Position numbers and translations under genes: made by a program
Shown: positions 31,222-42,849 of the stretch, one piece after another
Position numbering within the stretch: position 1 is the stretch's first letter
Layout of the letters: each line of letters starts with the position of its first letter
NCBI GenBank assembly: GCA_934045075.1
Contig: OW203734.1
Span: forward strand, 4,797,565-4,861,564
DNA length: 64,000 nucleotides
Source of the DNA: Yponomeuta sedellus
Taxonomy: Eukaryota > Arthropoda > Insecta > Lepidoptera > Yponomeutidae
Direction of reading: 5' to 3'
Notes under the pieces: generated by a model
Seen by the model: the letters and a program-made list of their open reading frames with translations, nothing else
The model's database searches: none
Told to the model about the DNA's origin: nothing

Positions 31222-32084
31222 TTCACCAATATATCCGTAAACTTGAGACGGACAATATTTAAAGTAATAATGTCTGAAACTCATCTGTAAATTATGTACG
31301 TAAAAACTAACTGCCAAAATACAGGACCACCTAGTTTGGCAATTAGCTGAATTGATAACTGTACCATTAGCCTTTAAGTGATTTTGTATAACCCGCATGT
31401 ACGTTATTTTTTATGGTGAGAAATAAACTTTTACCTTACTACTACCCCAGATAAATTCATAATCACAAAAGAACGATATAATCATGAAATAACTTTAATA
31501 TACGTCAAATATATCTGTCATTACATTTAATTCCTATCAAGAACACTTTGTTATACAATTGTTATACCTAGTTTAGGAGTCAGGGACTTAACTAGTTGCC
31601 TACAGAACTGTAATTAACTTGTTCAATAAATTAATAACAAAATTAATGACTAACATTGCACTGATTGCTGGAACACAGGTTTTTAACCTAGCACAGCGTC
31701 AGAAGCTGATCGTTAATTTTGTATAATTATAGCATTAAGTAAAACCATTCTGTAAAAGCTGTGTACTAATGTTTTTTGCCCAATAAATATTCTATTCTAT
31801 TAAAAAAAATACACAGATCTTTCTTAACCTAATAGTATGGCGGCCTTGTTACTAAAAGTGATCTCTTCCACATCACCTTTGCATGAAATGAACCAATGCA
31901 TTGGAGAAAGAAGTAGCTGTACAAACAAAGCTAGTTACAGTATCAGTGGTATATAAATTATCAATTGATTATTATTTAGTTCAGACTTATGTTCTTAATT
32001 CCCACAAAGAACCCACGACTGAGAACCTAGGATGGCAGATCTGGTCTCGGGTATACCTTAGAAACCTTACCTTAGATTCCATCG
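31222..32084. other. Non-coding with LINE tails
   Basis: A LINE-like terminus at about 31765..31800 (CCAATAAATATTCTATTC) and a minus-strand H tail at 31835..31890. No gene. Confidence 0.45.
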
Positions 32085-32436
32085 GTCTGGGGTGTGTAGA
32101 GTTGCTTGTCCGGAATGTAATGGAGTGTATATTGGCCAGACCGGTAGGAGTTTTATAACTCGGTATAGGGAGCATGTGGCGGCTTTCCGAAACACTCATC
32201 CGGATAAATCTCATTTTGCCAAACACTTTTTGGATACGGGTCATGTACTTAATAATAACCATAATTTGGTAATTTTACACACCTGCAGTAAGGGGTTGAT
32301 ATTGTCTATACATGAACAGCTGGAAATATTCAAATTATCTAGGGATAGGTTATTTACAATGCTGAATGAACAGGTGGGCAGCTCCTCTATTTCCCCATTA
32401 ATCGCTATATTTGCGCAAAAAAATAATAGCCCATAG
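32085..32436 (+). pseudogene. Penelope-like element, GIY-YIG endonuclease fragment
   Basis: A frame of about 114 residues has a cysteine cluster CRVACPEC, then NGVYIGQTGRSFITRYREH (the GIY-YIG Tyr, Arg and His positions), SHFAKHFLDTGH and HEQLEIFKL with the catalytic Glu. This order is that of the C-terminal endonuclease of Penelope-like elements. The frame begins without an ATG and the RT domain is absent, so it is a 5'-truncated copy. Confidence 0.85.
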
Positions 32437-32690
32437 GCGGTTGAAACGGTTTAACGGTCACCAGTTTAACGGTTACATTGCGTCATCGGGGGGAGGGGCG
32501 GCCTAGCCTATGAATACGGAGCGTTTTTGCGGAGACGGTCACTTGCATTTGGGAGCCTAAGGATGCCTCGTGTTAGAGGCGAAACGTGCCGCGTGTTTTT
32601 TCACACAAGTATTGGTGTTGGTGGTGGTGTGTTCGTGTCTTGCTTCTGCTTGAAAAAGTGGGAGGGAGGGCGGTGCATTAGCTAACCGCA
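32437..32690 (+). mobile_element. Penelope-like element 3' region with hairpin
   Basis: 32573..32607 has GGATGCCTCGTGTTAGAGGC with stem GCCTC/GAGGC, followed by GAAACGTGCCGCG. Penelope-like termini often carry such a GAAACG-bearing hairpin. The CUGAUGA strand of a canonical hammerhead ribozyme is not seen. Confidence 0.5.
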
Positions 32691-33732
32691 TGGTGCTTGT
32701 GGGGTTTTTGGCGGAATTTAGCAAAGTAATTTTAACTTTTTAATGCTGTCAAAAAGATATAATTTTTCTCCATTGGTGGCGCCAGTGTTACTGCGTGAAG
32801 CCCATTAAGGTTTATTCACATTACATTGGGCCGGGGCGATGTTGTGTACATATTTTAAGATCTGAGTGTCCACCAATCACTTATGTTTAGTTTCGTACAT
32901 TTGTCAAGTTGTGGTAGCAATGACATTTTCTGAGGGTAAATTTTGTGAGGAAACCTGAGTATTTGAGGTGTTCACATACCAGCGTTGGAAGTTACTCGTC
33001 GACGGCGGCAGAAAAACCAATTAAGATCGGTACCTTTTCACCCACCGCATGCCCCGAGGCTAGTGTAATGTGAGTAGACCTTTACTTTTGAGTGTTTGAC
33101 AAAAACGTGTTAAACCGAAAAACCAAGTTTTTGTCTGTTTTCTTTTTTTTTTCTTTTGTTCTGTTTCCATTTGCCCACTTCTTTTTGCCGTCGCTTTTGA
33201 CACTGAGACCACACCCTAATGGTTTTAGAGGCTATGTAACAATTTCGACACAGCACAAAGGAGTAAGGGTATGCTGAAGGGACCTTCTTTTGTTCACGTT
33301 GACTTTTTATACCCAACCTTTTTATAACCTTTTGTTATAAAAATTATAGCTCCTGCTGAAAATTATGAAAAAGAGTTTTGCCACTCTCAGGTTTCATTTT
33401 AACGCTTTTGGTGAAATTTTATAAGTTAAATAGTCGCAGGAAATTGCTATCTTGCTATTAAGATAGTTTCTTTTTTAATCTTCATGTTTTTTTTATGTAA
33501 TCTGTGTGTAACTGTAGTGTATGTTGTGCACGTGGATAGACCCATTTCACACGTCCACTCCTACTCTCCAAGGTTTACTGGAAGAAACCAGTCACAGAGA
33601 TAAACTCGCCTCTGTATTTATGATTGTAGAGATTTTTTTAATAAGAAGCTTAGTGAGTACTGAGAGGAAGCGATACCTACCAGCGCCACGAAAAGCGGGA
33701 CTTGCCCCTTCGTGTTACTTTTGCTGGTTAAT
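32691..33732. other. Non-coding stretch
   Basis: Repeat I edge at 32757..32800 (CCATTGGTGGCGCCAGTG) and a core-SINE scrap at 32935..32995 (GTGAGGAAACCTGAGTATTTG). No gene. Confidence 0.45.
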
Positions 33733-34085
33733 TGTTATCAACCCTTGTATGTCCCCATTGCTGGGGCACAGGTCTTTTCCTGCATCGCAGGAAGGTTAGG
33801 CCACACTCCACCACGGGGGCCAAGTCCGGGTTGGTGGAGGATTGTAAGACAGTGGCGGGCCTTACTGTCATAAGTTATCAAGCCGCCCATAAGGCCTCTG
33901 ACATGGCTTAATGACTGCCATTACATGACAGTCGGCACCAACGGCTTGACGTGTCTGGCAAAGCACGGAAGCGCTCGGAAAAAATGACATTAGCATCCAG
34001 TACCGACCATGACCGCGCCTGTTGATGCTTAACCAAAGTGATTGATTCCAATCACTCGGTTCCGCTAGGCCACGAGCGCTTCCTC
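33733..34085 (-). mobile_element. 5S-SINE, near full length with target duplication
   Basis: Tail ATCAACCCTTGTATGTCCCC to head CCGCTAGGCCACGAGCGC. Flanked by TTGCTGGTTAAT at 33721..33732 and 34086..34097 (12 bp, perfect). The 5S control region is present but mutated in box C. Confidence 0.88.
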
Positions 34086-34733
34086 TTGCTGGTTAATATT
34101 GACGCAAAATTAAAGTCACAACTTGACTCCCGAAGTACTTACCAGAGCGTAAGTATATGAACCTTGAAGTAAAGTAAATCCGAACCAGCGATTGCAATAT
34201 TGTTATACGAAGTAAAGCTTTCAGAGCGCTTTAAATATTCAGCCGGCGAGAATGCGTTCCTCGTGGGCTTGTGTAACATATATCGATGAACTTATTATTA
34301 CTTATGATAACAAAGAAAAGAAAATATTCCATATCTATGTGGGAATGGAACGTTAACGAACTGAATGGAATGTTCCATTCCACTCCGTCCGTGTGTGCAA
34401 GTTGTGAGCGAAAGAGAAGTGTGAGAAGGGGATGCAAGACATAAAGATAGATAGATAGCATTACTGTACAATGTTGTTGGGTAAAAGTGTAAAACGAATA
34501 GATTAAAGAAATTCACAAGCTTTTATTATTTGCTCAAAAAACATCCCTGCAACTATAAGATGATAAGACACCAGGCAAAAACAAACAAAAAAAGATTACA
34601 AAGATACAGTGCAATTAGGGGCCTTATTGCTTAGAGCGATTTCTTTTAGACAAACGCGAAGATGGAGAGTTGCTGAAGGAAAGCTGAGACGGGTAGTTGA
34701 GGCATATACATACATGCTTATACTCAATAATAT
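34086..34733. other. Non-coding with an H tail
   Basis: Minus-strand H tail at about 34440..34645 (AGATAGATAGATAGC, TTGCTTAGAGCGATTTCTTT). No gene. Confidence 0.45.
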
Positions 34734-34928
34734 ACTAAAAACCTATTGAGAGGCTAAACATTCCGCCCATGCCAGGACTCGAACCCGTGACCTCTGGCTA
34801 ACCGTACCAGTGTTCTCCCAACTGAGCTAATGTACAAGTGCCGGGATCAGTGAAATTTCGAACCTCTTTATAATATTCTCTGTATTATTTACAGGCAGCG
34901 ACATCAGGCTGAAGTAATTTGCATCACC
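34734..34928 (-). mobile_element. T-SINE with 5' linker
   Basis: Tail start, box B (GGTTCGAGTCC), box A and the linker through AATACAGAGAATATTATAAA-like sequence to GGTGATGCAAATT. The outermost tail is missing. Confidence 0.75.
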
Positions 34929-35437
34929 CAGACTTCACAACAACTTTAGTAGACCAACGTCAGTATTTAAGAAAATCGACACAATACGTATCGATAAAAT
35001 ATGTTCACGTGCCCTTCCCTATTTCTTCGGAAAACTCTCATAATTTCCTCTTCAAAAATCTCACACGAAAACACACTCTATAGAGCTGAAAATAAGACTG
35101 TAATGAAGAGAGAGTACATAGTGACCGTGGGTAGTATTTTGGATTATTAATCGGTCTACATGGGATGGTTGGCTCGGACTAGCTAAACTATAAAGGCGTT
35201 GATTGTTTTAGCTCGGTACAGTACTACACATCATAAAAGTCCCTTCCGGAATCTACGTTTGCGCAGACTAGGAAGAAGTGTAACGAAAGTACCCGAAGCT
35301 ATAAGTACATTCAACATGATCTTTAACCGATATGGTTAAGGTGTAGAATTGATTGCCGCAGTAGCGCTACCTATTTCGCTCACACTAATATGTCAAACTA
35401 ATAGTCACCTGCATCGATGACGTTGAATCAACCAATA
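34929..35437. other. Non-coding stretch
   Basis: Nothing recognised. Confidence 0.4.
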
Positions 35438-36693
35438 CATAGGCTGCTACTTATGTATGCGGAATCTGAGATTCCAATAATTTTAACTGCATTGTCTGAC
35501 CTCCATGGTCAAATTCGTTCTTTTTTTAAATACTGGCTGCTATTATTTTTCTCTTATATACGTTAGTGTTTTGTTTTTGTTGGGTTTAAAATGTCATCTC
35601 ACTGGTGAAAATGTTCGTGCTTTGATTTATTACGATTTTCGACGTGGTTTAACGCACAACGTGCGTAGATCAATTAACTTCGACTTTTGGTGGTGAAGCT
35701 CCATCAAAAACGACTGAGTATCACTGGTTTAGTGAGTTTAATCGCGGGCTCAGTAAGCTCACGGACGAAGTTAAAGAAGGTCGCCCGAAATCGGTGGTTG
35801 TGCCACAAAATATTGAAGCTGTGCGAAAACTAATAATGCAAGACCGTCATGTTACGTATCGCGAGATAGTGGCTATTTTGGACATATGTATGACGAGCAT
35901 TCATAGGATATTACATGAACATTAGTCTGTAAAAAAAATTTTTTCGCGTTGGATCCCGCACAACTTAACTCAGGATCAAAAAGATGCTCGCGTGGAATGG
36001 TCCAAGAAAACCTTAAAAAAATTCAACGGAGGCGACTCAAAATCTGTTTATAATATCTACACAGGTGACAAATCCTGGATCTATGCGTACGATCCCGAAA
36101 CTAAACAACAATCAACAGTTTGGGTGTTTCAACATGAGCCGAACCCTACGAAAGTGGCTCGTGCAAAAAGCACTGTAAAGCAAATGGTGGCCTGCTTTTT
36201 TAGTATTAATGGCCATGTGGCTACAATACCACTGGAGAATCGCAGAACGGTTAATTTGGAGTGGTACACGACCATTTGTTTGCCGGAAATTCGTCAAAAC
36301 AACCAGCGACGCAGAATTATACTTCACCATGACAATGCCAGCTGTCATACATCTCAGGAAACAACTACATTTTTGGATGGTCAAAAAATAGAATTGATGG
36401 GTCATCCACCGTACAGCCCTGATTTGGCTCCCAATGATTTCTATTTATTCCCAAATGTAAAGAATAAATTACGTGGTCAACGATTTTCGACCCTTGAAGA
36501 TGCCGTAGATGCGTTCAAACAGCACGTTTTGGAGATACCTCAATCAGAGTGGAAAAAGTGTTTTACAAATTGGTTACATCGAATGCAAAAGTGCATCGAT
36601 CATAGTGGAGAATACTTTGAAAAACAATAAAAGCATATTTAGCCATACATTTGTTTATGTTTTCTATTCCGCATACATAAGTAGCAGCCCTCG
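35438..36693 (+). mobile_element. mariner transposon, complete ends, 1256 bp
   Basis: Terminal inverted repeats share GGCTGCTACTTATGTATGCG then GAAT, with outer ends CATAGG and (complement) CGAGGG. TA dinucleotides at 35436..35437 and 36694..36695 are the expected target duplication. Length is normal for mariner. Confidence 0.9.
35591..36630 (+). pseudogene. mariner transposase, inactivated
   Basis: Cut-and-paste transposase. The N-terminal helix-turn-helix part (TGENVRALIYYDFRRGL) is in one frame. A frameshift near 35670 moves the rest to another frame (EYHWFSEFNRG, DRHVTYREI, MTSIHRILHEH). An in-frame TAG at 35923..35925 breaks it again. The C-terminal part is open to 36630 and keeps all three catalytic Asp: TGDKSWIY, HHDNASCHTS and YSPDLAPNDFYLFP, with 34 residues between the last two (DD34D). 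Non-autonomous as it stands. Confidence 0.92.
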
Positions 36694-36695
36694 TA

Positions 36696-37204
36696 GCAAC
36701 AAAGGCGCGCGGCCTGCCATAAAATGAAACTATCTCATTGATCGATCAACTTGCCGCACATCCAAACTTTGGTCATCTGCGCAGGTACATCCGCGAGACT
36801 TATTTCTTGTGTAGCACTGTAATTGTCTGCTACCGTTGATTAACTTTGTGATGTTGTAGAATCAATACCACTAGCAATTTTTAAATAAAACATCGTGAGG
36901 AAACCTGAGTACCTGAGATTATTGTGTTCTTTTGAATTGTAATTATTAAGTCCGAATTATTAATAAATTGACGTGTAAATTATAATTACGAGTAAAGATG
37001 TCTACCTGAAGTGATCACGTGCTTCAACGCTTAAAATGGCCAAACCGAGGTGGGCACGCGTGGTAATTAAGCCCAACGTTCTCTCTCTATCTCTTTCTGA
37101 GAGAAGGCTTGGGCCTGCGGCGGGACGTATCAGGCTACGTAATGAAAAAGATTACACACTCGGGTTTAATCACGATGTTTTACTTAACAGTTAACAAACT
37201 GAAT
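36696..37204. other. Non-coding with SINE scraps
   Basis: Core-SINE scrap at 36890..36930 (CATCGTGAGGAAACCTGAG). A lepidopteran repeat fragment at 37040..37140 with AATTAAGCCCAACGTTC and GGGCCTGCGGCGGGACGTAT. Confidence 0.45.
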
Positions 37205-37637
37205 TGCTGTTTAAAAAATGTGCTACGAGTAAGTACACTTTGGGCCAAAAGGGCTACTATAACATAAAGGATTATTTACATGACAATGATATCTGGAATT
37301 AAAGCCAGTACCAGTACAATGCATGAGTTCTATGTTTTAAAATAATTTTGTAAACTGTGTCAATTAAGGACTTTGAAAAGACTAAGTTTGGAGTTTTTTT
37401 TTCCATTTTTTCTCCAAAATGATCAAGATTTTGAAATGGACACCTAGTTTGCATTGTAATGTCCATCCATAAAGCCGCAGTTTCTGCGCTACTTTAAATA
37501 AAACCTTTTCATTTCATTATTGCTACTACAACTTCATCAAAGCTTGTCTAAACCAAAATCCTTTAATGAAACAAAAATATACAGCGCTTAGAAAGATATT
37601 TCTAATTTCCTGAAAAGAAGAGGGGCGGGGATTCTAT
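37205..37637 (+). mobile_element. 3' end of the CR1/Daphne-like LINE
   Basis: 37205..37400 matches the reverse of 29096..29287 (GGGCCAAAAGGGCTACTATA, CAATGCATGAGTTCTATG, GGACTTTGAAAAGACTAAG). The remainder is not recognised. Confidence 0.6.
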
Positions 37638-37888
37638 GCTGACGTTACGAGTTAATTTTACTATGCAAAAAAGTAAAAATAACATCAAAAATATTAGCTT
37701 TTCCATAGATACTAAAGGTAACATATACGAGACACGCCTGTAAAGTTCTGTCGTTTCCATATTTCGCGGCCATTTTGAATTTGGAACTATTCTATAATCG
37801 AATGTGTTTAAATTTCGAATCTCAAAACAGTTGAAAGTGTTAGGAATAATGCTCTTGTTTAGTCACAGCGTCGATAGAAATCTGTCAG

Positions 37889-38196
37889 AGTGCTTAGTGC
37901 GAGTTTTTTTAACTACTCGATTGCGTTAACGTAAACTCATATTTTTATGGCGTCGAGGAAGCGCCACCTAGCGACAAGTGTGGAAATTAAAATTGCTGAG
38001 TGCGAGTTGTAATGGTTTACGTTAAGAAGTGAACACGTTTACCAGCCAAAACACGAATAAACGCGAGTGCGAGTTGTATGTGACAGCGTTTTGCCAGTTC
38101 GAACGGTTAACTTAGTTTAACTTACGCATACTCAATGCTCGATTAACGCGGTAGTAAAGTTATTCGATTGGATCTGTCAAACTCGCACCAAGCACT
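37889..38196 (+). mobile_element. MITE with AGTGCTTAGTGCGAG ends, copy 1
   Basis: TIRs AGTGCTTAGTGCGAGTTT and the complement of CTCGCACCAAGCACT. Several internal GAGTGCGAGTT motifs. Copies at 49801..50105 and 51927..52231 are 305 bp and flanked by CAG on both sides. Confidence 0.8.
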
Positions 38197-38270
38197 CTGC
38201 TGACGTTACGAGTTAATTTTACTATGCAAAAAAAGTAAATACAACAACAAAAATATTAGCTTTTCCATAC

Positions 38271-38753
38271 TGTCGCGGTCCTATCCCGAACCATCTAGAA
38301 TAGAGCCTTCTGGAAGCCTATCGAATAGTCGCCGCATGCTGCGTTTTAGTAAACAATAAAACGCTGCAAGCAATAGTGACTCGTATGTCCACTAGTATAA
38401 GGTTCAAATCTCTTTGACAAGGACTTTGTTCTAGAGTCATTGCCGCGTGCACCGAGTGTAGGTACGTACTTGAATGTTCTAGAATCCTTGCCGGCGTATA
38501 TAAATAGCGGTCGCCGCGGCGCGCTGTCAGTTCCGTTTGGATATCGAAGAGTAAACTTCGAGCGAACATACCTGCGATACGAGCGATAACCTACGACCTC
38601 AGCGATACTATTGGACTTCGATTGGACCTGCGATTGGAATCTACGTGTGGACTTCGTGTCGTGAAGACCTGCAGACCAGACCCTGCGTGAATAAATCCTA
38701 AAAAAGATGTCATTGGCGTTTTACATCCAAATCCAGAACCCTAGCCCGTAACA
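38271..38753 (+). mobile_element. Solo LTR, 483 bp
   Basis: TGTCGCGGTCC start and GCCCGTAACA end, with ATAC at 38267..38270 and 38754..38757 as a 4-bp target duplication. Internally a TATA box (GTATATAAATAG at 38496..38507) and a polyadenylation signal (AATAAA near 38691) mark a U3-R-U5 structure. Same family as 1066..1541. Confidence 0.88.
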
Positions 38754-39051
38754 ATACTAAAGGTAACATATACGAGACACGCCTTTTAAGTTCTGTCGTT
38801 TCCATATATCGCGGCAATTTTGAATTTGGAACTGTTCTATAATCGAATGTGTCTAAATTTTGAATCTCAAAACAGTTGAAAGTGTTAGGAATAATACTAA
38901 TGTTTAATCACAGTGTCGCTAGAAATCTGTCAGGTCACGTACGAACATGAATCTTTGTAAAGGAAATCTCCGTATAATAATGTTCTACGTACAATCTAAA
39001 TGTCTAGAACAGCTAATCGCTTCGGGATCCTTTTTGCGTTCAGGAGACTTA

Positions 39052-40228
39052 CGGCCGAATACTCAAACGTCATTCAAATATTTAAAGGCATCTTAAGTAA
39101 TTGACAAGCCGTTAAACACAAAATTCGTATACACAAACGTTAGTTAAAAGCTTGTGTTAAATTTAAGTGGAACACAAAATAACTGGCAGTTAAACATCAC
39201 TCAGCGAAAAATTCGTATACTCGAACGCAACTTAGCGCGATTTATCTGTCAAATGGGCTGTCAAATCGAGTTGAGTAGGCGTTACAATTGAAAGTGGTTG
39301 CGAGGACCTTCAAATCGTAAAAAAGTTGTAATATCAGTGAACTTATGTGAAAAACAATGTCCTTATCATGTCGAGGAAGGGCCTAATGTGCCTCGAAGAG
39401 GCAAAGTTAAATGCTTTCGAGTATTATAATGAAACAGACTTCCATGCGCGGTTCCGGCTGTCGAAAGAGACGGTATTATATTTGGAGTCTGTCTGTCTTT
39501 TGACATACAATCCAACCAGTTACAAGGAGTAAAAGATCCATACAGCCAGTGGACCAAATTTTAATAACCCTGCGTTATTAATATTATGCTACTGGCATAA
39601 TAACGCATAATAATAATTCTCATTCAATTCTTGTTTACCTATATTAGTATTTATCAGGGAATAGCTTTAAAAAACCGCAATATCGCAATGTTTTTATTGT
39701 GGTAGACTTTTCAAATGTCATTGGTGAGATGGCCCTAACGTTTCATTCTACGACAATATAAGATACAACATTAAACAGTTTGCTTTGTACAAAACGAGGT
39801 AATAATAATTTAAGTTTATTTCATAAATCATATTATGATTTATTTTATTTTTATAAAAATACTTCATATTTCATCACAAAACTTAAAATTGATCGCACAA
39901 ATTCTGCGTAAATCGGATACACAACGTAAGTTTAAATATTTTGTCAATGAAAACAGACTTGTTGTTTATTTGACGGCTTCTCAGCTGATCACGGTCTGAA
40001 ATAGTTTAAATGACGTTTGTGTATAACACTCACGGCCTTACCACAAATCATGTAGACACGTGTTCAACAGTAGTTTAACGTTTTTTTTCTATGAAGTTTT
40101 GAAGTTAAACACCCGTTGAACAAGTGTCTAAATGTTTTGTGGTAAGGCCGTCAATATTTAACAGATGTTCAAATTTGAATGCCCTTCAACTGAGTGATCG
40201 ATTTGACTGACGTTTGAGTATTCGGCCG
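39052..40228 (+). mobile_element. PIF/Harbinger element, internally deleted
   Basis: Ends CGGCCGAATACTCAAACGTC and its complement, flanked by TTA at 39049..39051 and 40229..40231. The first 310 bp match the element at 756..1061. 39347..39532 keeps only the first part of the transposase (EAKLNAFEYYNETDFHARFR), then the frame is lost after YLESV. The rest is non-coding, so it depends on another copy. Confidence 0.88.
40033..40150. mobile_element. 118-bp MITE nested in the Harbinger copy
   Basis: Arms of about 48 bp (CGGCCTTACCACAAA ... and complement) with TCA at 40030..40032 and 40151..40153. CGGCC ends and a 3-bp duplication suggest Harbinger mobilisation. Confidence 0.75.
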
Positions 40229-40239
40229 TTAGTTACATG

Positions 40240-40440
40240 ACGATCTCTGTGGCGTAGCGGTAGCGCGTCTGCCTACCGTGCAAGAGGTCCCGGGTTCGAA
40301 TCCCGGCTGGGAACAAAAAAAACCCAGGTCTTGGATGTTTACATGTTTGTGATGTCGTTGTTTCTGGTTCCCACGACACAGGGTATCCTAGTGTGGGGCC
40401 AGAAGCAATGTATGTGCTTGTATGTAAATGTTATGTTATG
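40240..40440 (+). mobile_element. B-SINE
   Basis: CTCTGTGGCGTAGCGGTAGC and GGTTCGAATCCCGGCTGGG (box B intact), then AACCCAGGTCTTGGATG body and GGGGCCAGAAGCAATG. The tRNA-like head is well preserved, but the attached body marks it as a SINE. Confidence 0.8.
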
Positions 40441-40991
40441 TTACATCCCGTTTGTGTGGTAGACTCTCATGTGCTTTTGCTGACGCAAGTGTGAAAATAC
40501 ATCAACGATGTTTAATGATGCAATAATGAAAACAAATAACTCTCTGCGCACCTATTATTCGAGCGAGTAATACAATACATCCAGGAGACGTCGTAAACCA
40601 GATTATTATCATTATCACATAAAAGGGGCGTTAACACCTGTAATATCATTATCATAAGCCGTTTCTTAAATACTTAGATATAAGACTGAAAATTGCTTGC
40701 GCTTGCCCGTATCAAGTTTTTGCTTCTGAAAATACGTGGGCTGCAAGTCTGCAACGCGGTAATGAAATGTGAGAAAGCTCCGATTGATTTCCGGTTTAAA
40801 GTACAAAGTATACCTCGTTTGCACAGTGGTTATAAGCTGATCTTGTAACGGAGGTTATGGATTATGTTTCTGCAAGAAATAACCTCAATCTGTATTTTGT
40901 TATCCAGGCCAAGCCTGCTTGATTTAACTTCAGGGGTGGTGTCGAATAAACTGAGTACCTATTTCTTTAATAAAAAATATACTTATCCTTA
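40441..40991. other. Non-coding stretch
   Basis: Nothing recognised. Confidence 0.4.
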
Positions 40992-41215
40992 TATAATTTT
41001 TAATGCACTAACCTGTGCTAAGGACAATTTTAAAAACCTATTTAAAGGCTAAAAACGTAATACAGAGAGTATTGTAAAGAAGTTCGAAATTTCACTGATG
41101 CCGGTAAGTCGCCCATCGGCTCAGTTGGGAGAGCGCTGGCACGGTTAGCCAGAGGTCGCGGTTTCGAGTCCCGGCACGGGTGGAATTTTTAGCCTCTAAA
41201 TAGGTTTTTAAACTA
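40992..41215. mobile_element. T-SINE head-to-head inverted pair
   Basis: Minus 3' end fragment 40992..41055 joined to a plus copy 41056..41215 that includes part of the 5' linker, box A (TCGGCTCAGTTGGG), box B (GTTTCGAGTCC) and most of the tail. Confidence 0.75.
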
Positions 41216-42243
41216 TTCCGTACAAAAACACAGCCGCATTTTAGCAGTAGTCTCCATACTAAGCAAATGAGTATTAATTATAATACTCACATACATAATT
41301 ATAATAAAATAGTAACATAAAAGCATATCGGTATCAGCATACAGGGTAGGCAAGGATATATAGCCAAAAAAGAGTGATCGCTTTGCGGTTCCCTACTTTC
41401 ACATAATGTAGGCAAAGTTAAAAACTCATTCATCAAAAGTTCCCGCAATATTATGAAGCTAATAAGAAACTTATTTTCGCTGCCTTTCGTGTGTGATGTA
41501 ACACAAAGTCTGCATTTTCAAGGGGAATGTATTAAATGATGATGTTTATGAGAGTGCAATTCTCTTTAAGACAGTGACGGGTCTTACTGTCAGAAGTCAT
41601 CAAGCCGCCCATAAGGCCTCTGACATGGCTTAACGACTGCCATTACATGACAGCCGACACCAACGGCTTAAAATACCTTGCACAGCACGGATTTTTTCAA
41701 ATATTGCCGTGTAGCACGATGCGGAGATTGATGTAAAATTCTTAGCTTATTTATGGATATTTCATTGAGAAACTCGACACCCTCTTTGCCCAAAAACCAA
41801 AGATAGGTACATGAGCACATTGAATTTATTTTGCACTATTTCTTCACTCCAGGGAATGCAGTCACTTTTGAACAGGGTGCAAGAGACCCTCACAAGACGC
41901 CCTTAAGCCTCTTTAGTAAGCCTCCTAGGACATTGTAGAACACTTCATGCACTACGCCCACCTCAATCGTCCGTTTTCACACCTCTTCTCACACAGTTCA
42001 GTCGGTAGCAGGTCAATCTTTACAATTTGTCACCCGTAGCGTAACTGAGTAGAGTTCATGTGAGTTGAAGTAGATGTGCTGCCGCTTGAAGTATCTGTAA
42101 GTTCTACTACCCAGCTTATATTGAAAGTGAAAGATTTACTTCTTGTTGCTCGTGAGTGTATCTACGTAACTAACGCGAGAGATTTAATTCGAGGCGACCT
42201 AATATAAAAACTTAACCTACGATTAATATTGGTAGTATAGTCT
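41216..42243. other. Non-coding with a 5S-SINE scrap
   Basis: 41565..41680 is a minus-strand 5S-SINE body fragment (CAAGCCGCCCATAAGGCCTC). Nothing else recognised. Confidence 0.5.
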
Positions 42244-42397
42244 GTTAGCTTTCAGAATATACCTCGGTTACTATCGGAAAAACCGATTATATTGCATCAA
42301 GGTAGGTTTATTTTGTAAGATAACAGTATTACACTCGTGTGCTTTCGGCGAAAACCGAAGCCTATTCTAGAGCCCGAGGTATATTCTAAAAGCTAAC
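42244..42397. mobile_element. MITE K, 154 bp
   Basis: 24-bp terminal inverted repeats (GTTAGCTTT(C/T)AGAATATACC, one mismatch). A partial copy lies at 24507..24552. Confidence 0.65.
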
Positions 42398-42849
42398 AAT
42401 TTGTAGCGCTGTTGGTAGAACGCTTACCTTATAGACAGGAGGTCGTGAGTTCGAACCCTGGCGCATGTACTAATGAGTTTGTTTTCTATTTTACGGAAAC
42501 ATGTGAATTTGTAGTAGCAATTTCACTCGCTAACTCTGAAGGAAAACATCGTGAGGAATAAGGTAATGAATGCCTGAAGTGTTCGCATTTATTTGGGCTT
42601 GAAATTGTCAATCTGTGAAAACATGTGCCCTACGTTGATATTAATATATGCTACATTATTGACCTAAGATTGTAGATAGGGAAACAAAAGTATATCCGAG
42701 AGGGTTTTATATAAGTTTTATCCTTGTGCCACTTTTTTTTATTCCTCATGCTCCATATTATCTCCAAACAACACAAACGAAATCAAACTTTGAACTGGAA
42801 CAAAGATATACAATAAATTAGACCACCAATAATTGTAGGTATAACATTT
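42398..42849 (+). mobile_element. core-SINE with tRNA-like head
   Basis: Head 42403..42470 with GCGCTGTTGGTAGAACGC and GAGTTCGAACCCTGG; body with GAATTTGTAGTAGCAATTTC and GGAAAACATCGTGAGGAA to about 42600. The rest is non-coding. Confidence 0.7.

Larger units (their letters stand above)
37638..38935 (+). repeat. Tandem duplication of a unit of about 250 bp, split by a MITE and a solo LTR
   Basis: Unit 1 is 37638..37888 and unit 2 is 38197..38270 plus 38754..38935. Both start GCTGACGTTACGAGTTAATT and end AGAAATCTGTCAG. The MITE lies exactly at the junction and the LTR inside unit 2. Confidence 0.8.

Noticed and set aside
32573..32607. Canonical hammerhead ribozyme
   Set aside because: The GAAAC strand and a stem are present, but the CUGAUGA core strand is not.
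40240..40312. Possible tRNA gene with intact box B
   Set aside because: The same head with the same attached body occurs at 11876 and 59185, so it is a B-SINE.
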